Under the pieces are notes generated by a model. The model ran no database searches, was not told where the DNA came from, and saw only the letters and a list, made by a program, of their open reading frames with translations. A stretch of 64,000 nucleotides of DNA, from positions 83,828,400-83,892,399 of the forward strand of contig OY829328.1 of NCBI GenBank assembly GCA_963691655.1, given 5' to 3'. The position numbers were made by a program, and so were the translations under genes. This DNA comes from Toxonevra muliebris (lineage: Eukaryota > Arthropoda > Insecta > Diptera > Pallopteridae). Shown here in pieces: positions 22,189 through 32,733 of this stretch (positions are counted from its first letter, which is position 1; each line of letters begins with the position of its first letter).

Positions 22189-22580
22189 GCGACCTATAAA
22201 ATCGATTGCACCAAAGCTCCAAGAAAGAAAGAAAGGAAGAGAGAAAGGAAGATATAAACATACCCAAGCCGAGAATAGGATTCGGGTCTCCAGAGACAAA
22301 AGTCTGGCACTTTGCCACTAGAGCACAATGGCAATGGTTGGACCTACAGTTTAACGCCGATTCCGAACGGCGGTGTGGTAATTTTTTTATCAGCTCGGTG
22401 GTTTTGCCATTAGCAACCAAGGTTTGTACTTGCACACATTCTTATAATTCTCATCCACTTCATATCGATAGTGAATATAAGAAATTTATGAGAATTAACC
22501 ACCAGACCAAGACGGGAATCGAACCCGCAAGCTTCTGGATGAAAGTCTAGTGCACTATCCACTAGATTATCGAGGTCGTC
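22189..22580 (-). mobile_element. Dimeric tRNA-derived SINE, copy b
   Basis: Read on the minus strand from 22580, the first unit begins GACGACCTCGATAATCTAGT. It has an A box (TAATCTAGTGG, 22569-22559), an anticodon-arm-like segment with TTTCATCC, and a perfect B box (GGTTCGATTCC, 22525-22515). The arrangement closely follows tRNA-Glu(UUC). After a linker, a second tRNA-like unit starts near 22338 (GTGCTCTAGTGGCAAAGTGC, then GGAGACCCGAATCC, near 22295). The element ends in a CTTT-rich tail near 22210-22240. Imperfect flanking repeats TCAGTCACT and TCAGTCTCT suggest the insertion boundaries. RNA polymerase III transcription is expected from such promoters, but activity here is unknown. Confidence 0.75.
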
Positions 22581-22699
22581 TCAGTCTCTCTTAATTAATG
22601 TAAATAATAATTTAAAGTATAAGTAAGAATTGGAATAAAAACAAAATGTATGCCTGAATCTAAAGCTGAAAAAAAAAAATTCAAATTGAAATAATTAAA

Positions 22700-23100
22700 A
22701 ATTCCACTGATTTTGAAAAAAGTAATTTAGGGCAGAATTCATTACTAAAATTAAAAAATATTTCAAGGCAGAATTCAGTAATGAAATTCGAAAATAATTC
22801 AGGTAAAAATTCAGTACTACAAGTAGCAAATATTTCAGGGAAGAATTCAGAACTGAATTTCTAAAATAATTCAGTACAGAACTTAATACTGAATTAAGAA
22901 ATAATTCAGCTAAAAACTCAGTACTCTAAGTAGCAAATATTTAAAGAAAGAATTCAGGATTAAATTTTGAAAATAACTCAGTGCAGAATTCAATATTGAA
23001 ATAAAAAATAATTTAGGACAGAGTGCACTACCAAAATTAGAAAATAACTTTCAGTACTGGAATTGAAAATATTTAAGGACAGAGTATTTTAAGCAGTAGG
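22700..23100. repeat. Degenerate tandem array, unit about 36 bp
   Basis: Units share AATTCAGTACTGAAAT and AAAATAATTCAGG-like blocks. A pair of related units containing AAGTAGCAAATATTT at 22818 and 22926 is spaced about 108 bp, close to three units, so there is weak higher-order structure. Confidence 0.75.
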
Positions 23101-23174
23101 CAATGCTTGAGAGCATGTACGAGATTTCAGCTCAAAATTCTTCAATGAACATTCATTCCTTATTCCACTGGGTA

Positions 23175-24720
23175 AAAGGCAGTGCTACAAAGGACTTAGT
23201 ACAAGAAATAACAAAAATAAAATAAAGAAACTATAAAATAATATTAAATCAGTTAAATTCATATTCGATTGGTATGTGCAGTTGTTTGCATTGCTATTGT
23301 GTTTCTGTGCTGTTCCGGCACTCATTGTATGTTTGTGTGTTTGTTGCTTGTATCACATTAAATACGCATCATAAATTTATTTCATTATATATTGTGATTA
23401 TAGACGATGGGTGGCAATTGCAATTTTCATTGTTTGTCATATGAGCAACAATATGACAATAACAACAACAAGTATAATGAGCAAGGAAAAAAAAATAAGT
23501 GAAAGAAATAAGAGATTCACTTCAGCTGTATTACTCCCCTCTTTCCTCTACCTTTCTCTCTCCCCCTCTCTTTCTTTCAATCTCTCTCGCCTTTTATCTC
23601 TCTTTCTCCCTCTTTTCCCCCATTCACATGCTGCTTAACATAATAAATATTTATCTGTATAAGTATCTCTAGCATGCAATTTTTGTAATCCTTTAAGCAT
23701 TTTATTGCTGCCTACTTTTAGGCATCATAAATTGATCAGTCTCTGTATTACACACATTACTATCACACTACTACTACCCCCTCAATTGTTTATTATTTGT
23801 GTGTATGTGTATATATTTTTGCCATAAATAGTAAACAGAAAGCAAGCGGGCGGCGATTCTGTGACATTTTACTGCGTTTGGTTTGGTGCAAAGTTTCATA
23901 ATTTATAGTTTTGCGTTGTCTGCATTTAGAAAATGCTCCGGGGATTCCTTTGTAATTCTCTTTAGCGTTGGTTGCTGCACTACTATACACACATACATCT
24001 CTATAATAGTGTGTGTTGGTGTGCGTTTGTATATTTGTTCAACTTCAACATCTTTTTTTTTTTGGTTTAAAAACAAAAAAAATTTTATTGCATATTTTTA
24101 TCGTTGATTTTTAATAGCTTCTATCTATTTATCTACGCATATAAATAATATTTGGGCAATACTTAATCATATTTATAATTTTTGGCAATCACAATAAGTT
24201 CAAAATAAGTACTTGCTGTTATCGTTTAATCGCTTTGCATATATAAATATTATTTATTATTGTTTATTTTAAGATATTTGCATGCCTAAATGTATGCTTT
24301 AATTATTGAATATTATTTATTTAGGACTTTGATGTGTTTATTTTATTTGGCTATTTTATGTGAAATTCCCTTTCGAAATTGTTTTGGAACATTTCAGAGA
24401 TTTCGGACCTAGAGATTTCGAATTTGGGCAATGGTCGTGGAGGAAGTGATCATAGGTTTAGTTTGTTCATTCCTAAGAAGGGTATTTTAATTAAGTGGAT
24501 ATGATAAAAATTCTTGAGATATTTGTCAGGAAAGGAGATAAGCTCATTTTCTTCCTTACCTTACAGCCCAGTGTATCCGTTAGTGCTCTGGACGATGTAC
24601 CGATATCAAAATTATTATTTCTTTTCGTCAAAACTGCGAAATTTTCATGAGCTTATCTATGATAGACTTGACTCCTAAACAATAAAATTAATGTAACTGG
24701 TTTTAGAACAACTTTACCTT
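23175..24720. other. Non-coding, polypyrimidine tract, no gene
   Basis: It contains a strand-asymmetric polypyrimidine tract (23533-23625) and GTGT/TATA microsatellite-like stretches near 23795-23820. A poly(T) run lies at 24051-24062. No gene was recognised. Confidence 0.55.
23533..23625. repeat. Polypyrimidine (CT-rich) tract
   Basis: About 90 bp is almost wholly C and T on the plus strand, with blocks such as CTCTCTCC and CTTTCTCCCTC. Such tracts can form triplex DNA in vitro; no function is implied. Confidence 0.85.
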
Positions 24721-24787
24721 TGATTGTCTTTGAATTTCACTGATTTCTTTCAATTGCCTTCCTCTTTCTTTTTGTGTATTGTATATC

Positions 24788-25640
24788 CTAAAGTTCCAGG
24801 GAGGAACAAAGAGCCACAAAAACATTTTTCCAGTCAGATTTATCTTGTGCCAGTCTCTTGACTTCACTCCAGCTTAGGTTCATATCACGCGTTTCCACCT
24901 CCAGTAATCGCCTCCAGATTCCTCTTCTGTGGCTTCCTTGGCGGTTCCAATCAATAGCGGTTCTTGCCAAATCGTCGCGCTGCCTTCGTAGTAAATGGCT
25001 GATCCAGACCCATTTCCCTTTTCGAATTTCGGTAAGGCTCTGGTTTTTGCTGAGTTTTGCTACATAAATCAAAATATTTTCAAGATTTTGCTGAGGCATC
25101 GGTTTATGAAGACTTGGATTGCATGTATGTCCGCCGCCGCTGCTGCATTCCATGTTTCGCAGCCGTAGAGCAAAGATGTTTCAAACGTTGGAATTAAATA
25201 TTTTCAGCTTTGCACGTTGGGAGTTCCATTTTGAATATATAGTGAGCCGAAAACTGTCATTCCTTTTTTAATGCGGCTTTTTATGTCTTCACTCGAACCT
25301 CCTGCCGCCGAGCTAATGCTGCCTAGATAGCAGAAAGACAGTACTTCTTCTAGATTTACACCATCAATCGATAAATTCAGCGAGTTAAGAGAGTTGAAAT
25401 GAATTGCTTTGGTCATTGAAATATTGAATGCCAATCCGGTTTTTGCGGCTGATTCTTGCATCAGTTGGATTTTCAATGCCATGTCAGAATATGTGTGTGT
25501 TAGTAGATAAATATCGGCCGCGTAGTCGAGGTCTGCCTAACGACCTAGCAGGCCCCAAGTAATGCCGCCTCCAGATCTCGTGGCGTTTATCATTATGATG
25601 TCTAATACGACCTTGTCACACATCAGTCAATACCCCTATC
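24788..25640 (-). mobile_element. RTE-type LINE fragment, reverse transcriptase end
   Basis: Read on the minus strand it starts near 25620 with the reverse transcriptase palm: a GGGITWGLLGR-like block, a stop (TAG near 25539), then DLDYAADIYLL, and the thumb region GLAFNISMTKAIHF and LSFCYLGSISSAAGG. After a frame break, the C-terminal segment follows (24788-25153), with RKGKWVWISHLLRR, TAIDWNRQGSHRRG and a final LC motif. These are the usual RTE-clade motifs. The catalytic YADD box reads YAAD (25513-25524), so one of the two metal-binding aspartates is lost. With the stop and frameshift, the element is dead. It is 5'-truncated. Confidence 0.85.
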
Positions 25641-26362
25641 CTGTCGCTCAAGAGTTATTCGTGCATTATTCGTGGCTTCAACTAGTTCCTCTTTTAACCT
25701 CAGGTTATTTCTTTGAAAGCCTCTATGTCTTGAAACTACTCATGACTACTTTTCGCTGCTTTTTATTATCCACGGATTTCTCTGAGGTTTTCAGATTAAC
25801 CTTGAGTATCTCTGGCTGTATTTTTGTTTTGTCGAAATTAACCCTTATTTATTTTGATTACCTCAGATTAGCTGTTCTGATTGTGCGAAAACTCGTGGGG
25901 ACCTTTGACTTTTTCATCTCCCTGAGCTCCTGATTATCTTTGAAAACCTTTGTCCTTCTTCCCCTTTTTGCCTCTTTTAATTGTGTTTGAAAGCCTCTGA
26001 TGCCTTCTAGACTGACTCTTGAGTTTTACGGCTTTTAATTGACTTAGAGTTCCTTTAATTGCCTCGGATTTAATTTGACTGCATTTGAATTTCACTGGCT
26101 GCCTTTTGTTTGTCTATTTTATTGCTTCTGACTGCCTCCTATTAATTTCGACCTCTTCTGGTTGCATATGATTATCTCTGAAGGCATCTATGGTCCTTAG
26201 GACTTATAACTATTTTTGCATTTAAAAAGTTCTGGCAGCATTTTCCTACCTCTGACTAGCCACGACTACCTCCGACTAAGTCTGACCGCCTACGACTAAC
26301 TCTAGCTCTCTTCTCTTGCTTTTGACCGCCTCTTATTTACTCTAACGAACTTTGTATTTTAC

Positions 26363-27431
26363 CACATATCTCAAGCCTTTGGAAAAGGTTCAGCGGCTAT
26401 CTGTGCTATGTATCATGGGAGCCAGGAGAACAACTCCAACTCAGCAGCTCTTGAAGTCTCAAACTAATCTCTTCACAGAAGATCGGGCAACGAAATCGGC
26501 TGAAAGACTGCGGGTTACTAGGCAACTATGCTTCGGATCCTTCGGACATAGCTCAATTAGCCGGAACACAACTGATTGAGATTATGTGATCCCGAAACTA
26601 AGCTTTGGAAAGAGGAAGAGGATAAAAGCTGTTATTGAACAGGAAGGCTGGCGTAAGGGTATGGAACTTCACGCATGGCTCAAAAACGGTTGAGGGGGTA
26701 GGCGCTGGTGTTTACTGTGGTGAGCTAAACATCAGAAAGCCCTTCAGGCTTCCTGATTACTGTAGCATATTCCAGGCAGAAATATTTGCTGCTAGGAAGG
26801 CTGGACATCACCCAAAATGGTTTTCAGTGCAGGGCCGCAATGAAGCAACTGACTACTAAGCGTCGGCTGTGTATCTATTGGCTACCTAGTCACAATGGCA
26901 TAGAAGGAAATGAGATCAAAATCGCTAAAAAAAAAAAGGAACTAAGTTGCCGGTGGATCAAATCAGCGAAGTACTGATGCCTCTTCAGGTACCTAATCGT
27001 AACCTGGAAACACGCATGTGGATGAAAGCGAAAGCTGTTTTATAGTTCAATCGTAAGGTCGGCAGAACAATAATTGGCGTACTAATTGGCCATTGTTTGG
27101 CGGCAACGCACGCGTTTAAACTTAAACTAGCCGATAATGAAAGGTGCAGGAAATGTAAGGAGCAGGATGCAGGATGCAGCATATTCTTTGTTCCTGTCCG
27201 TACTTGCTAAAACTCGATTAACGTACTTTGAACGTTACGCTCTACAACTTGAGGGTCTGAACGAGGTCGCTAAACTGAGGGTGAACTGTCTTCTAAAGTT
27301 TTACTAACCATGCTTGCATTTTAAATGAAGTGTTCACTCACTAAATAATTCCTATAGGGCTCCTATCTGGTATCGCTTAGGACCTAAAGGTCTATGCGTG
27401 GCTTCGGCCAGTCAGTACTGCCTAACCTGGC
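26363..27431 (+). mobile_element. RNase H LINE fragment, 5'-truncated, 10-bp target duplication
   Basis: Perfect direct repeats TGTATTTTAC flank it (26353-26362 and 27432-27441). Plus-strand content in order: the end of the reverse transcriptase region (KVQRLSVLCIMGARRTTPTQ); RNase H (THGSKTVEGVGAGVYCGELN, then FQAEIFAARKA, then IYWLPSHNGIEGNE); the C-terminal GHCLAATHAFKLKLADN with a Cys-rich knuckle; and a 3' tail with GGACCTAAAGGTCTATG ending CTGCCTAACCTGG. Several stops and frameshifts break it. The 3' tail resembles, in reverse complement, that of the fragment at 28965-29346, so both may belong to related families. Confidence 0.85.
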
Positions 27432-27736
27432 TGTATTTTACTGGCTGCCTTTGTTTGTCTTTCAAACCCTGTGATCTCTTTCTCTTTTTGCCTCTGATCG
27501 TTTCTGAGAGCCTGTGGTTACTTTTTACTTTCTCTGATCGAACTTAAAAGCCTATGGCAGCTAATGATTAACTCTGACTGTCTCCAACTCCTTCCGACTG
27601 CCCATAGCTTTCACTGAATTCTTCAGAGACTTTATCGTCTCTAAAAGCCTTTGACTTCCTCTGAACTTCTTCCTCTTTTAAATAAACCTTGATCAAAAAG
27701 TTCCCTGAATTTAGTCAGAAAATTAAAAATACAAGT

Positions 27737-28800
27737 TTATTCATCTAAATCTATATTGTCCCCTTCAAACTGATCCCCATCGACTGCAACACACTTATGC
27801 CAGCGTTTGATCCAATCCCCGAAACATTTTTTATATTCGGTTTTCGGTATGTCCAGCAGTGCTTCCTAAGATTTTTCCATTACTTCCTCTCGGCTGCTGA
27901 AACGCGTTCCCCGTAATGGTTTTTTAACTCGATTGAACAGAAAGAAGTCACAGGTAGCCAAATCAAGGGAATTCGGTAGCTGTTGGATGGTAATTGTTGC
28001 ATTTTTCGTCAAAAAATTACGAATAATGATGGCACTGTGCGACGATGCGTTAGCATGGTGCAAAATCCACGAGTTTTCTGCCCAAAATTCTGGTCTCTTT
28101 CGGCGAATTGCTTCATCGAATTGCCCAAATAATTCTCTCTATTTACTGTCTGGCCTTCTGGCGAAAGTTCATGATGCACTACACCGATGTAATCCATGAA
28201 AACCGTGAGCATTGCCTTCTTTTTTGACTGAAAACGACGTGGGTTTTTTGGTCTCGGCTCATTTGGTGAACGCCATTCACTTGCCTGATGTCTAGATTGC
28301 GTTCCGTACTCATAAACCCACGTCTCGTCTCCAGTAATGATCCTTTTGATGAATGTGGGATCGCATTCAGCCTCGCAAATCATGTCATCATGTGGCGACG
28401 TCAAACGGTCTCTTTTTTGCAAGAAATTGAGGCCTTTTGGCTCCAACTTTGCTGCTACACGACGGAAACCCAAATCATTAACCAAAATGTCTTGGACGGA
28501 TCCATAGGTAATGTTCAAGTCCTCCGCTATCTCTCGGATGGTTAATTTGCGGTTATTGACCAAAATTTCTTTTAATTTATCAACGTTTTCGTCGGTTTTC
28601 GATGTCGATGGTCTGCCACTGCGTTCATCATCTTCAAATTACTCACGACCACTTTTGAACCGCTCGTGCCACTGTTAAACGATCGTTTTCTTTAGAGAAT
28701 CATTCCCGAAACACTTTTCCAATATCTCCAACGTTCGTGCACCATTAAATCCATTTTTTACGCAAAATTTTATACAATACAATTTAATAAAATTGTAAAA
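27737..28800 (-). pseudogene. mariner transposase (D34D), mutated and frameshifted
   Basis: The reading starts near 28800 (IKFCVKNGFNGARTLEILEK), continues through WHERFKSGRE with a stop just before it, and then GRPSTSKTDENVDKLKEILV and the second helix-turn-helix TIREIAEDLNITYGSVQDIL. The first catalytic Asp is in TGDETWVY. A frameshift follows NRENYL near 28150. In the next frame the second catalytic motif reads HHANASSH where the family has HHDN, so this Asp is replaced by Ala. Exactly 34 residues later comes CDFFLF with the third Asp. A stop after VMEKS interrupts the last part, which still reads KCFGDWIKRWHKCV to its natural stop at 27737. It is inactive. Confidence 0.95.
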
Positions 28801-28964
28801 AATCGCCAACACACACATAGAGATATATGTACTCCTGACTACGTAACTTTTGCAAATGTCAAGCTATGACGCTTTGATTTCGAGGGAATATCAATAACAG
28901 ATGTACCAACTTTACAAAAAAACAGAACTCAAATCGGAACGATGGGAGCGCCATACGGTGGTTA

Positions 28965-29346
28965 GGTTGGAGTGGCAGCCTTCTACTTGAAAGCACACTT
29001 AAGCACATAATTTGGCTCATTGTGATACCACAGTGCGGCGCGACTCCCCCATTTACGGAGTGGAGAACCATGAGGATTCCATAATGGATCTGGCTATGTC
29101 CTTAATATTTATGGTTGATAGCTCGGACAGACTAGTGAAGAAAGGTGAGCCCAGGAGTTTTAGTCTCCTCCTGGCTAGGGATGGGTATTCACACATGAAA
29201 TGTAGGACTGTTTCTTCCTCCTTCTCAGAACCGCATCCCCGACAGAAGTCATTGAATGGTAGTTCTAGCCTTGCAGCATGTCTCCCCATTATGCAGTGTC
29301 CCGTGAGCACCGAAGTCGTAATGCTGATGGAGTTTCTGCTAAGCAC
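28965..29346 (-). mobile_element. LINE 3' fragment nested in the second mariner
   Basis: The insert interrupts the mariner's 5' leader. It is flanked by ACGGTGGTTA (28955-28964) and ACGGTAGTTA (29347-29356), a 10-bp duplication with one change. On the minus strand, frame 29346-29053 reads SVLTGHCIMGRHAARLELPF, then CRGCGSEKEEETVLHFMCEY and LARRRLKLLG: the RNase H-linked C-terminal Cys knuckle of a LINE ORF2, still open for about 97 codons. The 3' tail ends with CACTCCAACCTAACC. It is only about 380 bp and heavily 5'-truncated, so it inserted after the mariner. Confidence 0.9.
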
Positions 29347-30040
29347 ACGGTAGTTATTCCGGGAACTTTTTGATCAAGTTGGTATGTTTGTATTTGAAAG
29401 CCCACGGCATATTTTGACTGACTTTAGCTGCCCTTTATTGCTTCTTAAGGTCTCTAATTTACTTTAACCACCATTGAATAACATTGGCTGCATCTATTTG
29501 ACTCTAAACGTCAGTGAATTTTTAACATTTTCCTTTTTTTTAGATCTGATTGTTTTCAAAGACCACAGCTTCCCATTATTGGCTGTGGTTTAATTTGGTA
29601 GGCTGCTTTTGATTTGCTGTAAAAATTTATGGCTGTTCACGACTAAATTTATTTAGCTTCGGTGGTTTTTAATAACCTTTGATCATTTTTGATTCACTCT
29701 GACTGCTTCTGACTTTCACCAGCTCGCCGTTGTTTGACTGTGTTTCGACTTCCTTCAGTTCACTTAAACTTCATTAAGATTGGATCTGGAACTTTTAGGA
29801 GCTTCTTTTTCCTCCCCTTGGCTTGGACTGAAAGCCTAGAGGTTCTTCTGACTACCCACAACTAATTTTAATCGTCTATTTTTATATCCTACTGCCTCTG
29901 GCTGCTTCTGACTTCCACGGATCGTCTTTGTCGCTCTCTAAAAAAGCATCTGACTGCCTCCAACTGCATTTTTTTTTTGCATCTAATTTCCTTTGAACGA
30001 CACTGACTGCCATTTGGTTCTCTCAGATTCCACTTCACTC

Positions 30041-32528
30041 CCTGCTCCCCTTTCTATTAAACCCAAAACCAATAAAAATCTCGCATACTTCACATCCATC
30101 CGTGCTGCTGATCTTGTAAACACATCATAATCAAATATGAATTCATGAGCTTAATTCCATTCTTACATGCATGTATCCAGTAATAATAATAGAATTATCT
30201 TGATTAAAAACGTTTGATAAAATTTATTGCATATTAGTTGAAATAAATAAATGCTATGGGGAATAAATGCAACAACAACAAAAGCCACAAAGAAAAAAGG
30301 ATATACTGATTTACCATTCACCAACGAGAAACAACAAACAAACAAAAAAAATAGAGCCGTAGAAAAAATACATAAAATAATATGCTGCTCATATATCGGA
30401 ATATATGGTAGAAGCTCATAATCAGATTGAAATGCAACCCTTACGCTAAATCAGACTTCAGTACATATATTTCAATGTACTATGCATGGCATGGCATGGC
30501 ATGACATGAGCTAAGCTTTTGAACTGTTCATGTATGCGCTTTACCATCATCATCACATCACTCCTACCACGACCACCACCAACCACTGGGTATAAATAAA
30601 TACGTAACCTTCCCCGTTTGAAAATAATAAAATTGTAAACACAAACAACTAATGTGATTGACCCTTACGCTTGGTTTGGTGGGATGCTTGTTAGGTAGTA
30701 TAAAATGCTTACTATGTTATATCCTTGTTGGTCCTTTTTTTCATTCATCTACTTTGCTGTTTGTTTCTGTTGTTTGTTATTGCATGTAAATCGCCGCTCT
30801 TCTTGTTATTCTTGGACGTTGCTGTTGTTGTTGTTGTTTTTGATGCCGTTCTAATAAATTATCACTCCATATAAAGCAATTAATTTCTACCCAAAATGTG
30901 ACCCCAAACCTTGTTGCAGCATCCCAACTCATATATGTGTGTGTGTATGTATGTATGTATGCATGCACTAGCGTTAAGCTATGCATCCTCGTGGTAGTGT
31001 ATGCAACTACCCAGCGGGAAATGGAGCGGTTTAGAGGAGTTTACGATGTGTAACTTTTTGTTTGAAGCAGTTTGAGGCAGTTAGAAGTGGTTAAATACAT
31101 TCAGAAGCAAATATCGAGAATAATTTAAGAATACAAATAACTTTTACTAATGTGGCGAAGTCGATGCATTAACCGATGTCCAAACCCACTTTATGACAAT
31201 TTTGATCTACGTATTTCGACAAGCCCTCACCGATGTAGCCATCTATCGGAAATCGGCGGAAACAAAGTTATACACCTAATATCACTTATTATTAAAAAAT
31301 CGATGCTGATGCTGACATAAATTGACAATGCAGTTTCTTGAAACTTATAATAAAATAAAATAATATTGTGAAATTTCAGTTTGATATCTTGAAAACTTAG
31401 TATTTATTTTGTTGCCGCAAGAGTAAAGTGTAAAGTTTATGAAAATTATAAGCAAGCAAATTAAATAGAGAGTGCTACAAATTTACGTCACTTAAAGTAA
31501 AATTAGAAATTTTAGGTCTATGTGATGTAGAGTTTATAAGAAATGATTATTAACCTGTTTATATATAACTTCAAATAACGAAATTGACATGAACTTAAGT
31601 CATGACTTTGAAAATTAACCTCTAGATTTAATTTTCATAGTCTCCTGAAAAACTATCATGAAATGATTTTTCTTTTCCGCAAAAAAAAAAAAAAAATTTA
31701 GGTTAAACAAGTTTGACCATTAGAGAGAAAGAGCTCGCTATCAATTATTGCCATTAAATGCTTATAACTTTCAAATACATCAATTTCATCCCGTTGGGCT
31801 TTGGACAGGATGCGCACAGGTTTCATTTTTTATCTCATTGAACCTTATAACTCAATTGTTCGAAGGATCAATTTTTTTATCCTCTTATTATTTTTTTTTT
31901 TTTCAGTCCTTTTTTCTTTGTTTGTAGCTCGGCATTTGTGCAATGGAAAATAAGCTTTTAATAGGTTTTCTCTAGCATGCAATTCGCTTGCGTTATTGTT
32001 TGAAATTGATTTTTAAACTATTTTTTCTCAGCTTCGTTAACTTGAGCTGCTTGTGCTGCTTGCTTCATTCGTTCGTCTCCCTCATGCTGTTCCAGTTTTT
32101 CGAATCATATCATAATCGACTCACACTTGCGTGATTTTGTGTGGATATTTTTAACATGTTTTTAATTGAATTTTTATTTTCGATTAATAACTTTTCTAAT
32201 GGTGTAGATGTAATATTTTTAGGTGAAAACTTTAGCAATTTTTAGTTATAGTTATTGTGTGTAGTGTAACCTTTGCCTAGTTTCTTGTTACTCATGGATA
32301 GTTTTAATTGCTTTCATAAATTTTGTTTTTAAAGAAAATGGGTTACTCAATTTTATTTAATCGATGAAAGATAAAGTTAACGTGGAGTTTTTATAGCACT
32401 TTGCGTTTATTTTACTATACGGAATATTTTAGCTGTAATCAGACGATGAATATTTTAGGAATATTGCAAATATTCTTTATGACGCGCTGTTTCAGTATTA
32501 CCCACTCTTTTGAAATTCTTTTAACCAG
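30041..32528. other. Non-coding, no gene recognised
   Basis: It includes a pentamer run GCATGGCATGGCATGGCATG near 30483-30502, a GTT run at 30821-30838, a TATG run at 30942-30961, and a poly(A) tract at 31680-31696. A stretch near 31150-31280 looks less AT-rich but no protein family could be assigned. Confidence 0.5.
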
Positions 32529-32533
32529 TACGA

Positions 32534-32728
32534 ACACATGGGGCCTGGCCAGACCCATTTACATTGCTGTAAATTTGTGTTAGAAATATTGGAATTTTGG
32601 ATGCATTTGCAAAATGAAAATTTATCCACCTGCAAGGAATAAAAATGTGTCTGAATGCATGCCCAAAATCGCAAAATTTTCATACAAATGCTATGAAATA
32701 TATGTGGGTCTGGCTAGGCCTCATGTGC
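32534..32728. mobile_element. MITE, 195 bp, with long palindromic-looking terminal repeats
   Basis: The left end ACACATGGGGCCTGGCCAGA and the right end on the minus strand GCACATGAGGCCTAGCCAGA form terminal inverted repeats of about 24 bp (21 alike). TACGA flanks both sides (32529-32533 and 32729-32733). The interior contains a second inverted pair around TTTTGGATGCATT and AATGCATGCCCAAAA. A further partial copy of the terminal motif (GGTCTGGCCAGACTCATGTG) lies at 32866-32885. The superfamily is not assigned. Confidence 0.65.
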
Positions 32729-32733
32729 TACGA

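Larger units (their letters stand above)
22060..23172. mobile_element. TA-flanked inverted-repeat element with internal 36-bp array
   Basis: The left end CCCAGTTGAAAAATTTG and the right end on the minus strand CCCAGTGGAATAAGG match over 11 of 13 bases. Each is flanked by TA (22058-22059 and 23173-23174). The inner part 22700-23100 is a degenerate array, and 22189-22580 is a nested SINE. The termini recall the CACCCAG ends of the MITE at 14286-15256, which also has internal degenerate repeats, so the two may be distant relatives. No coding capacity is seen. Confidence 0.6.
27689..29377 (-). mobile_element. Second mariner, with a nested LINE fragment
   Basis: The left terminus TTGATCAAAAAGTTCCCTGA and the right terminus on the minus strand TTGATCAAAAAGTTCCCGGA match at 19 of 20 bases. 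The total span is 1689 bp. Subtracting the nested insert (28965-29346 plus one duplicated 10-mer) leaves about 1.30 kb, the normal mariner length. It lies inside the decayed CTCTGACTGC array. A TA duplication is not clearly preserved. Confidence 0.9.
24721..30040. repeat. Decayed CTCTGACTGC-type array split by mobile elements
   Basis: Plus-strand sequence at 24721-24780, 25690-26345, 27432-27685 and 29390-30040 is built of loosely repeated 10-13 bp units like CTCTGACTGC and TTTGACTGCC. The blocks between are the RTE fragment, an RNase H LINE fragment, and a mariner with a nested LINE fragment. The arrays are far too diverged to code; open frames across them (for example 25562-25933) are not genes. 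Confidence 0.75.

Noticed and set aside
22206..22550. Plus-strand frame of 114 residues containing TGIEPASFW
   Set aside because: It is the antisense of a tRNA-derived SINE; the ...TGIEPA... string is the B box read in translation, a common artefact.
22515..22569. Candidate tRNA-Glu gene
   Set aside because: The A and B boxes are good but the acceptor stem does not pair and the sequence continues as a SINE seen at two other sites.
25562..25933. Plus-strand frame of 123 residues
   Set aside because: It overlaps the antisense of the RTE fragment and then the decayed CTCTGACTGC array.
30581..31025. CCACTGGGTA near 30590 and TACCCAGCGGGAA near 31009 as ends of a further CCCAG-type MITE
   Set aside because: They point away from each other, so they cannot bound one element, and no partner end was found for either.
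31150..31290. Less AT-rich block that seemed gene-like
   Set aside because: Six-frame reading gave scraps with stops and no motif that I could assign to a protein or element.
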